From positions 1 through 55,902 of the forward strand of contig CANGDR010000011.1 in NCBI GenBank assembly GCA_947452765.1: a stretch of 55,902 nt of DNA, in the 5' to 3' direction. How positions within the stretch are numbered: the stretch's first letter is position 1; each line of letters opens with the position of its first letter. Shown here piece after piece: positions 49,461-55,902 of the stretch. Under the pieces are notes generated by a model. It was not told the DNA's origin and searched no databases. It saw nothing but the letters and a program-made list of their open reading frames with translations. A program made the position numbers and the translations under genes. This DNA is from Actinomycetota bacterium. Lineage in GTDB: Bacteria; Actinomycetota; Actinomycetes; S36-B12; UBA5976.

Positions 49461-49466
49461 ATTCTA
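49461..49466 (-). promoter_or_regulatory. Leaderless -10 (TAGAAT) overlapping the DUF6350 stop
   Basis: TAGAAT, 6 nt (AGTGCT), then the purN GTG. TAG is the stop codon of the upstream membrane-protein gene. Confidence 0.55.
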
Positions 49467-50744
49467 TTTTGTTGCACTCTCGCGGTGGGACCACAAATGC
49501 ATCAAAGAGAGTATGAGCCGAGGGAGGATTAAAGCTAGCAACGCAGAAGTTCCGCAAACACTCACTATTGCCCAGGCAACGGCGTTTGGCGCGGGGCCAA
49601 TAAATTTCAGATATCCAATTCCAAGCGAACCGCTAGCGGCAGCGGCGGCGATCCAGCAAAGCGATGCCAAAATTCCGGTACCAACCAGCAATGTGAGAAA
49701 TTCGCTGCCCCGCACAATATTCGACAAGACTTCAGTTAGTGTCTCGCCCGTTGCATGCCATCGCTCCCGAGGAATTAAGAAGAACATCATTACGCCAACC
49801 ATGACTGGAATCACGATGAGTAATGTCGATGCACTTGAAACTGAGCTTGGCAAAATCGATAGCAAAGGGAACGCCGGTAATGCTCCAGGCTGTGAAACTG
49901 AGGTCGAAACTTGCCCATTTCCCCCAATTAGAATGCCGGGCCCTAATAAGTAGGACATCGACCAGACTGTTGCTGTTGGCAAATATCCGATACAAAGCAA
50001 AGTGAGAAACAGGCCATCAAATATTCCTGGCGCCATCAAAGTAGTTACCGCTTTGATTTCATTCCAATGAATGATCATAGATACTGTTGTTGCCAACGAC
50101 CCCAGACCAAGTAATACGCCAAATGTAATTAATCCTGGCCGAAGTCCATGTACCACCACATCCGGCATTCCATCGATAAGAATTGTCCGAGATGGAGCGT
50201 AAGAAACCAAACAGGAAACAGTTACTAAAACTGAGAGGATTAAAGTGTGAATCGCCGAAGAAATTAATGAAGTATTCAAATCTCTTGTGGAAGTAACTAA
50301 ATTAATTAATACACTTAGTGCTGAATAGAGCAAACTAATAAAAATTGCAATCCGCCAAAATTGTTTGCCCGACTCAGGCTGAGCACTCTTAAAAGCCCAT
50401 TGGGTTGATCTCCAAAGCAAAGTAATTGGAATCGCCATAAATCCCCATGGCAGAAGTCCGATAGTTGTTCCAGCGATTGAGACTGGCACTAGGTGCATCC
50501 CGAGCCAAGCAATTCCAGCAGCTCGCATAACTTGCAAGGTTGACTCATTTCCATGAGCTGCGAATAGCCAAATTCCCATGACAATTGAAAAAGAAATTAC
50601 GAAACCAAGAAGTGCTGCAGCTGATGCAGCTATTGCGGCCGCGATCGGTAATGGATAGTGCTTAATGTGTTCTTCCGGAATTGGACGGCGCCAATGGCGC
50701 TGCGGCCCGCTACCAGGTCGCTTGCTGGCAGCTGCATCATTCAC
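49464..50744 (-). CDS. DUF6350 (PerM-like) integral membrane protein
   Basis: 426 residues with about ten membrane helices after a basic N-terminal tail (KRPGSGPQRHWRRPIPEEH). Conserved-looking segments are GMHLVPVSIAGTTIGLLPWG and AWLGMHLVP. The place between sucD and purN equals that of perM (Rv0955) in M. tuberculosis, a membrane protein needed for cell division and persistence under stress; family assignment rests on this synteny plus topology. GTG start at 50744, 76 bp after sucD, with no clear ribosome-binding site. Confidence 0.83.
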   Translation of the reverse strand: MNDAAASKRPGSGPQRHWRRPIPEEHIKHYPLPIAAAIAASAAALLGFVISFSIVMGIWLFAAHGNESTLQVMRAAGIAWLGMHLVPVSIAGTTIGLLPWGFMAIPITLLWRSTQWAFKSAQPESGKQFWRIAIFISLLYSALSVLINLVTSTRDLNTSLISSAIHTLILSVLVTVSCLVSYAPSRTILIDGMPDVVVHGLRPGLITFGVLLGLGSLATTVSMIIHWNEIKAVTTLMAPGIFDGLFLTLLCIGYLPTATVWSMSYLLGPGILIGGNGQVSTSVSQPGALPAFPLLSILPSSVSSASTLLIVIPVMVGVMMFFLIPRERWHATGETLTEVLSNIVRGSEFLTLLVGTGILASLCWIAAAAASGSLGIGYLKFIGPAPNAVAWAIVSVCGTSALLALILPRLILSLMHLWSHRESATK

Positions 50745-50820
50745 ACCTGAAATCGTTCCATTATTCCCCCGCTAAAGAAGGAACCGACACGATTACCCTG
50801 CCATCAAAACAGTTACGTGA

Positions 50821-51693
50821 CTATAGATTTGCAAGAACTTCGCGCACGAGTCGAGCCGCTTCGCTAGGGGTCTTACCTACCCGAACCCCTACCGCTTCAA
50901 GCGCATCTTTTTTAGCTGCCGCTGTACCGGATGATCCTGAAACAATTGCTCCAGCGTGGCCCATGGTCTTTCCTTCTGGTGCAGTGAAGCCAGCAACATA
51001 ACCAACAACTGGTTTCTTAACGTTGTCCTTGATGAATGCAGCAGCCCGCTCTTCAGCGTCGCCACCAATCTCACCAATCATCACGATGACGTCGGTTTCT
51101 GGATCTGCTTCAAACGCTTCGAGGCAATCAATGTGAGTAGTTCCAATAATCGGATCGCCGCCGATTCCCACGCAGGTAGAAAAACCAAGATCTCTAAGTT
51201 CAAACATCATTTGGTAGGTCAGGGTTCCAGACTTTGACACCAGGCCAACGCGACCCTTCTTCGTTATATCTCCAGGAATAATTCCAGCGTTAGATAAATC
51301 TGGGCTAATTAATCCCGGGCAGTTTGGACCAACAATTCGAGTGGCGCCCGAGTTTTGGGAGTACTGGAAAAAAGCAGCTGTATCGTGAACTGGAATTCCT
51401 TCGGTGATGACAACACAAAGTGGAATCTTTGCATCTATCGCTTCAATAACTGCAGCTTTTGCAAACTTTGGCGGAACAAATACAACCGAGACATTGGCTC
51501 CGGTTGCAGCCATAGCTTCTCCGACACTGTTGAAAACGGGTATGCCATCAACTTCTTGACCACCCTTGCCAGGCGTAACACCTGCGACAACATTGGTGCC
51601 ACTTGCGATCATGCGTCGGGTGTGCTTGGTTCCTTCAGAACCCGTCATCCCCTGAACCAGGATCTTGCTACTTGCATCTAAGAAAATTGCCAT
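50821..51693 (-). CDS. sucD: Succinyl-CoA ligase alpha subunit
   Basis: 290 residues. CoA-binding N-terminal domain ([26 protein letters not shown]) and the phosphohistidine loop [14 protein letters not shown] (His near residue 246). Substrate-level phosphorylation between succinyl-CoA and succinate. Starts 6 nt after sucC with AGGA upstream. SucCD also receives succinyl-CoA made by the mutase. Confidence 0.98.
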   Translation of the reverse strand: MAIFLDASSKILVQGMTGSEGTKHTRRMIASGTNVVAGVTPGKGGQEVDGIPVFNSVGEAMAATGANVSVVFVPPKFAKAAVIEAIDAKIPLCVVITEGIPVHDTAAFFQYSQNSGATRIVGPNCPGLISPDLSNAGIIPGDITKKGRVGLVSKSGTLTYQMMFELRDLGFSTCVGIGGDPIIGTTHIDCLEAFEADPETDVIVMIGEIGGDAEERAAAFIKDNVKKPVVGYVAGFTAPEGKTMGHAGAIVSGSSGTAAAKKDALEAVGVRVGKTPSEAARLVREVLANL

Positions 51694-51699
51694 GGGGTC

Positions 51700-52875
51700 C
51701 TACTTACCTGAAGCCAGCTGGGCAACGCGCCGGGCGGCGTCATCCATAGTTTCTACACGTTCAATTAGAGCTATTCCTGATTCATCAAGAATGCGACGAC
51801 CCTCAGCTGCGTTATTGCCGTCGATACGGCAAACGATTGGCTTTGTGATTGGCTCACCACGATCCGCAAGCATTGACACTGCTTGCACAATTCCATTAGC
51901 AACTGCATCACAAGCTGTGATGCCTCCAAAAACATTCACAAATACTGCTTTAACTTCAGGGTCCCCAAGCACGATGTCCAAGCCATTTGCCATAACTTGC
52001 GCGCTTGCGCCGCCTCCGATGTCGAGGAAGTTTGCAGGCTTAACGCCACCAAACTCCTCGCCAGCATAAGCAACCACATCCAGGGTGGACATTACTAGTC
52101 CAGCACCATTTCCGATGATTCCAACTTCACCTTGCAATTTCACATAATTCAAATCGAATTCTTTTGCTCGCAATTCAATTGGATCTGTTTCTGAATCGTC
52201 AATTAATGCAAGGTGGGATTCATGTCGGTACTGAGCATTGTCATCTAGCGATACTTTGCCATCAAGTGCGAGTACGCGGCCATCTGAAATTTTTGCTAGT
52301 GGATTAACTTCAACCAGAGTTGCATCTTCTTCGATCAAAACTTTCCAAAGGTTTTGGAGCATCTCTATGACTTGATCTCGAACGTCTGATGGGAATTTTG
52401 CTGCATCTGCAATTTCTGCTGCTTTAGCAAGCGTGCAGCCTTCTATTGCATCGACTCGGATCATGGCAAGCGCATCTGGGTTATTAACTGCGACCTCTTC
52501 GATTTCTACGCCACCTTCGACACTGGCCATAGCAAGAAAAGTTCGGTTTGTGCGATCAAGTAAAAATGAAACGTAGTACTCAGCGACAATGTCAGCTGCT
52601 TCTGCGACTAGCACCTTGCGGACTGTGTGTCCTTTTATGTCTAAGCCGAGAATATCCTGCGCTCTATCACGTGCATCAGATGCATTGTCAGCAAGCTTTA
52701 CGCCGCCTGCTTTGCCTCGACCGCCGGTCTTGACCTGCGCTTTAACTACAACGGTTGTTCCAATTTCTTCGGCTACTGCCTTAGCTTCATCAGGGGTGAA
52801 GCAAACTTTTCCTGGAACAACTGCAACGCCATGTTTGGCGAAGAGTTCCTTGGCTTGGTATTCATATAAATCCAC
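51700..52875 (-). CDS. sucC: Succinyl-CoA ligase beta subunit
   Basis: 391 residues. ATP-grasp domain beginning [17 protein letters not shown] with [20 protein letters not shown], and C-terminal ligase domain with [14 protein letters not shown] and [17 protein letters not shown] start at 52875 with AAAGAG upstream. Operon sucC-sucD; preceded by the B12-binding subunit gene. Confidence 0.98.
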   Translation of the reverse strand: MDLYEYQAKELFAKHGVAVVPGKVCFTPDEAKAVAEEIGTTVVVKAQVKTGGRGKAGGVKLADNASDARDRAQDILGLDIKGHTVRKVLVAEAADIVAEYYVSFLLDRTNRTFLAMASVEGGVEIEEVAVNNPDALAMIRVDAIEGCTLAKAAEIADAAKFPSDVRDQVIEMLQNLWKVLIEEDATLVEVNPLAKISDGRVLALDGKVSLDDNAQYRHESHLALIDDSETDPIELRAKEFDLNYVKLQGEVGIIGNGAGLVMSTLDVVAYAGEEFGGVKPANFLDIGGGASAQVMANGLDIVLGDPEVKAVFVNVFGGITACDAVANGIVQAVSMLADRGEPITKPIVCRIDGNNAAEGRRILDESGIALIERVETMDDAARRVAQLASGK

Positions 52876-52944
52876 GTGGGTTGCTCTTTCGCTAGCTGAT
52901 AGACCAAGGCTACCTAACCCAATGTTGCAACTTGCGGGGGGAGG

Positions 52945-53352
52945 TTAAACGGTTACTGCAGCCACGTTGTTTCGAACCCATTCGACAACATCACGGATCG
53001 GAGTTCCGGGCGTAAAAATCTGTGCCACGCCTGATGCGTAAAGTACCCCGTGATCATCGGCCGGAATTACCCCGCCCCCAAAGACCATGATGTGCTGCGC
53101 TTCCCGCTCTTTAAGCAAGTCGATCACTGCCGGAAACAAAGTTAAATGTGCACCAGAAAGGATAGACATCCCAATTGCATCAACATTTTCTGAAATTGCG
53201 GAATCCACAATTTGCTCCGGGGTCTGATGCAAGCCCGTATAAGTAACTTCGATTCCACCATCACGCAAGGCTCGGGCTACTACTTTGGCGCCTCGATCAT
53301 GGCCATCTAGGCCTGGCTTAGCGACAAGTACTCGAATTGGATCCACATTCAA
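52945..53352 (-). CDS. B12-binding small subunit of acyl-CoA mutase
   Basis: 135 residues: a stand-alone cobalamin-binding Rossmann-like domain. LDGHDRGAKV holds the DxHxxG motif whose His ligates cobalt; SILSGAHLTLFPAV and VFGGGVIPADD complete the B12 pocket. It should pair with the large subunit at 34045-35622, which lacks this domain. In Streptomyces an icmB-type gene lies between pcrA and sucC (from memory), so this is the conserved locus; the large subunit here nevertheless has methylmalonyl-type residues. The start is uncertain (TTG 53352 or GTG 53346). Confidence 0.92.
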   Translation of the reverse strand: MNVDPIRVLVAKPGLDGHDRGAKVVARALRDGGIEVTYTGLHQTPEQIVDSAISENVDAIGMSILSGAHLTLFPAVIDLLKEREAQHIMVFGGGVIPADDHGVLYASGVAQIFTPGTPIRDVVEWVRNNVAAVTV

Positions 53353-53514
53353 TTAATACAGGGATTTACCTAAAAATGGCAATTGCCTTGCAATAAAAGG
53401 GGAGGGTTTTCACATTTTCTGCCCGAAAGATGCAATTCCATTTCCCTGCTAACCTAAACTCGGGTAGAAAAGACTTATACCTAAAGTATTTTTTCTTGGA
53501 TAGGGTCAAAGATC
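53353..53514. other. Divergent intergenic region, B12 subunit / M23 peptidase
   Basis: 162 bp, A/T-rich. c-di-AMP (ydaO) riboswitches often precede cell-wall hydrolase genes in actinobacteria, so I looked for one here. The region is too short and I cannot find its conserved segments. No other structure or strong promoter is evident. Confidence 0.3.
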
Positions 53515-54471
53515 TTGAGCATAGAACAACGCGGGCGACATCGTGCTGCTCGCCATGCTGCTCCAAAGAAAACACAAAACTCTAAAAAAGCTGGGTTGAT
53601 ATTCGGCGTAGCTAGCGTCAGCTCAGTTGTTATGACTTCCGGAAGCACAATCAGCGGGGTTGTCCAAGCCGGCGACCTTACGGTCATGGATGAACCAGGA
53701 ACCGTTACTGCATCAGGGACCGACACTGGCGTAGTTGCTCGCCAAACTTACGCCGCGCGCGCAAGCCGTTCCGAGGATCGCCAAAGTTTAGATGATGCAT
53801 TGCTGGCTGCCCAGGCTGCTGTCGTAAACGATCCTGCTGGTGATCCAAACGCCATCATTGATACCACTCCTACAGTTTCGAGTACCGAACGTAAGTCCCT
53901 GCAAGCTTTGACCTCAGCTTCAGAAGACCTTTCTACTTTGGTAAACCTTGCGCAGGAACAAAAGAACCAACAGGTCCAGGTTTTGGTTAGTGAACAGGAA
54001 TCCCTGAAGTTAGCTGCAGTTAAAGCAAAGTCCAAGGCTGCTGAGGCTTTCGCTAAAGCAGAAGCAGCTCGGCTAATTGGAGTTATCGTCGCACCGATCG
54101 ATGGACCTTACATGCTGACTGCACGATTCGGACAGCGTGGCGGACTTTGGTCAGGTGGCTGGCACACAGGATTGGACTTTAGCGTTCCAACTGGAACCAG
54201 AGTTGTGGCTGCTGCCGGAGGCACAATCATCAGCGCCGGCTGGGCTGGTTCATATGGTTACCGAATTGAAATCGATCATGGCAATGGATACGTCACTGCC
54301 TATAACCACTTATCAAAAATCGAAAAGACTTCCGGCACGGTTTATCCAGGTCAAGAAATTGGTCGATCTGGCAGCTCAGGTAACACCACTGGCCCACACT
54401 TGCACTTTGAAGTAACTAAGGATGGAACTTTGATGAATCCATCAACTTGGCTCTGGGGCACGAACAGATAA
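53515..54471 (+). CDS. Secreted M23-family metallopeptidase
   Basis: 318 residues. A basic N-terminus (RGRHRAARHAAPKK) precedes a hydrophobic export segment (about residues 27-50), then a helical, Ala/Lys/Glu-rich coiled-coil-like stretch (about 120-190). The C-terminal LytM/M23 domain has RFGQRGGLWSGGWHTGLDFS (zinc His and Asp) and GPHLHFEV (HxH). It should cleave peptidoglycan cross-bridges. The start is an assumed TTG at 53515 with a weak AGGGTC upstream. Convergent with pcrA, 6 nt apart; the same pair occurs in M. tuberculosis (Rv0949/Rv0950c). Confidence 0.9.
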   Translation: MSIEQRGRHRAARHAAPKKTQNSKKAGLIFGVASVSSVVMTSGSTISGVVQAGDLTVMDEPGTVTASGTDTGVVARQTYAARASRSEDRQSLDDALLAAQAAVVNDPAGDPNAIIDTTPTVSSTERKSLQALTSASEDLSTLVNLAQEQKNQQVQVLVSEQESLKLAAVKAKSKAAEAFAKAEAARLIGVIVAPIDGPYMLTARFGQRGGLWSGGWHTGLDFSVPTGTRVVAAAGGTIISAGWAGSYGYRIEIDHGNGYVTAYNHLSKIEKTSGTVYPGQEIGRSGSSGNTTGPHLHFEVTKDGTLMNPSTWLWGTNR

Positions 54472-54477
54472 CGCAGT

Positions 54478-55902
54478 TTATAGTTTTTCAACTGGTGCAT
54501 ATCGAAGTAATAATCGCTTTTGGCCAGCACTCTTAAAATCAATAGTCGCTTCAGCCTTCTCGCTTTGGCCAGTAGTTGCGATAACTGTTCCCATACCGAA
54601 TTTATCGTGAAGTACCCGATCGCCCACCACAAGAACCATCACTGGCTCCTCGCGACGTTGCGGTCGCTGTGATCCAGATCCACTAAGTCCCAACGCACCT
54701 AGTTCCTCGCCTTGACGGTCCACTAATTCAGCTGGGATTTCAGCGAGAAATCTTGACTCTGGGTTGTAATTTGGTTGTCCCCAAGTTGAACGAGCAACGG
54801 CGCGCGTTAAAAACAGACGCTTCATTGCTCGAGTCATTCCTACATAAGCCAGGCGTCGCTCTTCCTCAAGTTCGGACGCTGAACCTAGTGCGCGCTGGTG
54901 TGGAAATACGCCATCCTCCATGCCCGTTAGGAATACGACTGGAAACTCCAGACCCTTTGCAGTGTGCAGTGTCATAAGTGTGACAACTCCACCATGCTCT
55001 TCGCCAGTTGGAATTTGATCCGAATCGGCGACTAACGATACGCGTTCCAAGAAGTTAGAAAGGGTCGCGACTTCCCCATCATCACTATCTTGGGCAAACT
55101 GTTCTTCGTATTCGCGGGTAACATTTTCAAGTTCTGCGATGTTTTCCACTCGAACTTCATCCTGTGGATCCTTACTTGCTTCAAGCTCTTTCAAATAACC
55201 AGATGCTTCCATTGCAGCAGCCAAAATCTTGCTTGGGCCTTCACCGGATTCATCTAGGGTTCGCAGGTTTCCAAGCAGTCGGTTGAACTCGGTCAAAGCA
55301 GTGGCCGAACGGGTTGGCAGGGTGTGAATTTCCGAAAGCCGGTTCAAGGCTGCACTAAAGGTGATGCGTTCACGTCGTGCAAAAGTTTCTACGGCCTCCT
55401 CGGCTTTGTCTCCGATGCCACGGCGGGGCGTATTCAAAATACGGCGAACTGAAACGTCGTCTTCCGGATTAGATACTGCCCTTAGATAGGCAAGTGCGTC
55501 CTTAATTTCTTTGCGTTCATAGAAACGAGTACCACCCACAACTTTGTAAGGAATGCCTCGTCTAATGAAGACTTCTTCGACACTTCTAGACTGATTGTTA
55601 GTGCGATAGAAAACGGCCATATCTTTAAAATTAAAACTGTGGTGATCGATTAGATCATCGACGTTACGAACTATGAAATCTGCTTCTTGGTGTTCATCTG
55701 CCGCTGTATAGATGACGATTTGATCGCCAGGCCCTTCAGCAGTCCATAGATTTTTTGCTGGTCGGCCTGAATTCTTTTCAATAACTGAATTTGCAGATGT
55801 CAAAATATTTTGTGTTGAACGGTAGTTCTGTTCAAGCACAACCGTGGTGGCATCTTTGTAATCACGTTCAAATTCCACAATGTTCCGGATGTTTGCACCC
55901 CG
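54478..55902 (-). CDS. pcrA: ATP-dependent DNA helicase PcrA/UvrD (C-terminal part)
   Basis: 474 residues visible; the gene continues past the right edge, where the frame reads RGANIRNIVEFERDY, the conserved motif III/IV region. Superfamily 1A helicase domains 2A/2B: LEQNYRSTQNIL (motif IV), VFYRTNNQSR, VTLMTLHTAKGLEFPVVFL (motif V) and EEERRLAYVGMTRA (motif VI). The C-terminal tail VGDRVLHDKFGMGTVIATTG is the Tudor-like RNA-polymerase-interacting domain of PcrA/UvrD1. Walker A lies outside the window. Confidence 0.97.
   Translation of the reverse strand, partial: RGANIRNIVEFERDYKDATTVVLEQNYRSTQNILTSANSVIEKNSGRPAKNLWTAEGPGDQIVIYTAADEHQEADFIVRNVDDLIDHHSFNFKDMAVFYRTNNQSRSVEEVFIRRGIPYKVVGGTRFYERKEIKDALAYLRAVSNPEDDVSVRRILNTPRRGIGDKAEEAVETFARRERITFSAALNRLSEIHTLPTRSATALTEFNRLLGNLRTLDESGEGPSKILAAAMEASGYLKELEASKDPQDEVRVENIAELENVTREYEEQFAQDSDDGEVATLSNFLERVSLVADSDQIPTGEEHGGVVTLMTLHTAKGLEFPVVFLTGMEDGVFPHQRALGSASELEEERRLAYVGMTRAMKRLFLTRAVARSTWGQPNYNPESRFLAEIPAELVDRQGEELGALGLSGSGSQRPQRREEPVMVLVVGDRVLHDKFGMGTVIATTGQSEKAEATIDFKSAGQKRLLLRYAPVEKL

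Noticed and set aside
49141-49953. 270-codon plus-strand open frame opposite purN/DUF6350
   Set aside because: It lies antisense to two well-supported genes, lacks family features and is rich in Ser/Ile as expected of a shadow frame.
52868-52881. CCACGTGG palindrome at the sucC start codon
   Set aside because: It overlaps the GTG start and coding bases, is only 8 bp and probably arises by chance.
53353-53514. c-di-AMP (ydaO) riboswitch upstream of the M23 peptidase gene
   Set aside because: The context is right, but the region is short and its conserved segments are not found.
1-55902. Mobile elements, CRISPR arrays, prophage, defence systems or secondary-metabolite clusters
   Set aside because: I found no transposase, integrase, direct-repeat array or foreign-looking base composition; gene order is conserved actinobacterial core throughout.

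Overview
The window (55.9 kb) looks like chromosome of a genome-streamlined, fairly low-G+C actinobacterium. Freshwater acI/Nanopelagicales (Planktophila/Nanopelagicus type) is my best guess; this is an inference from gene content, synteny and compactness, not from a marker gene. Actinobacterial signatures include MtrA-MtrB-LpqB, the AccD5-AccE5-AccA3 acyl-CoA carboxylase with adjacent birA and maf, a DUF3017 gene beside purH, a DUF6350 (PerM-like) gene beside purN, PhoH2, DUF4245, DUF6542, an Sdh1-type succinate dehydrogenase and an LpdA-like flavoprotein. Many gene orders match those I recall for Mycobacterium tuberculosis (Rv0949-Rv0957, Rv1084-Rv1112, Rv1165-Rv1166, Rv3242c-Rv3246c, Rv3279c-Rv3285). 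I see no phage, transposon, CRISPR array, tRNA or rRNA.

Layout. 1-3742: two family-5 solute-binding proteins flanking one Opp/Dpp-type permease, next to typA (3752-5623). 5771-17606: housekeeping block ychF, DUF6542, ispH, xseA, xseB (convergent with xseA), DUF4245, class I fumarase, a small Rpf-like protein, phoH, a short-chain cis-prenyltransferase, a DUF255 thioredoxin-fold protein and a PaiB-like FMN protein. 17603-26062: an MFS carrier, a GC-rich structured RNA (probably a raiA-motif RNA), comF, lpqB, mtrB, mtrA, gtrA and a second two-component system. 26107-31185: birA and the acyl/propionyl-CoA carboxylase genes. 31192-39102: LpdA-like flavoprotein, PLP decarboxylase, methylmalonyl-CoA mutase large subunit and sdhBAC. 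39218-45190: HAD phosphatase, trpS, a CorC-type CBS membrane protein, exonuclease III, icd and mdh. 45321-55902: dehalogenase-like HAD, YdcZ-type permease, DUF3017, purH, purN, DUF6350, sucD, sucC, B12-binding mutase subunit, M23 peptidase and the C-terminal part of pcrA.

How the genes fit together. Carboxylase, split B12-dependent mutase, SucCD, Sdh, fumarase and Mdh together form a near-complete route from propionyl-CoA through succinyl-CoA to oxaloacetate; methylmalonyl-CoA epimerase is not in the window.

The most striking features are regulatory and architectural. First, at least a dozen genes have no Shine-Dalgarno sequence but carry TAnnnT ending exactly 6 (rarely 7) nt before the start codon, the signature of leaderless transcripts. 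Second, at all five same-strand junctions with a 9-nt gap, the stop codon of the upstream gene forms the first three bases of that -10 element. Third, the comF stop codon is used the same way in front of a roughly 266-nt RNA whose predicted first base falls at the foot of a long closing stem. Fourth, five of nine convergent gene pairs overlap by exactly the 4 nt of their shared stop codons. Only one stretch over 300 bp lacks a protein gene (18815-19161), and it holds this RNA.
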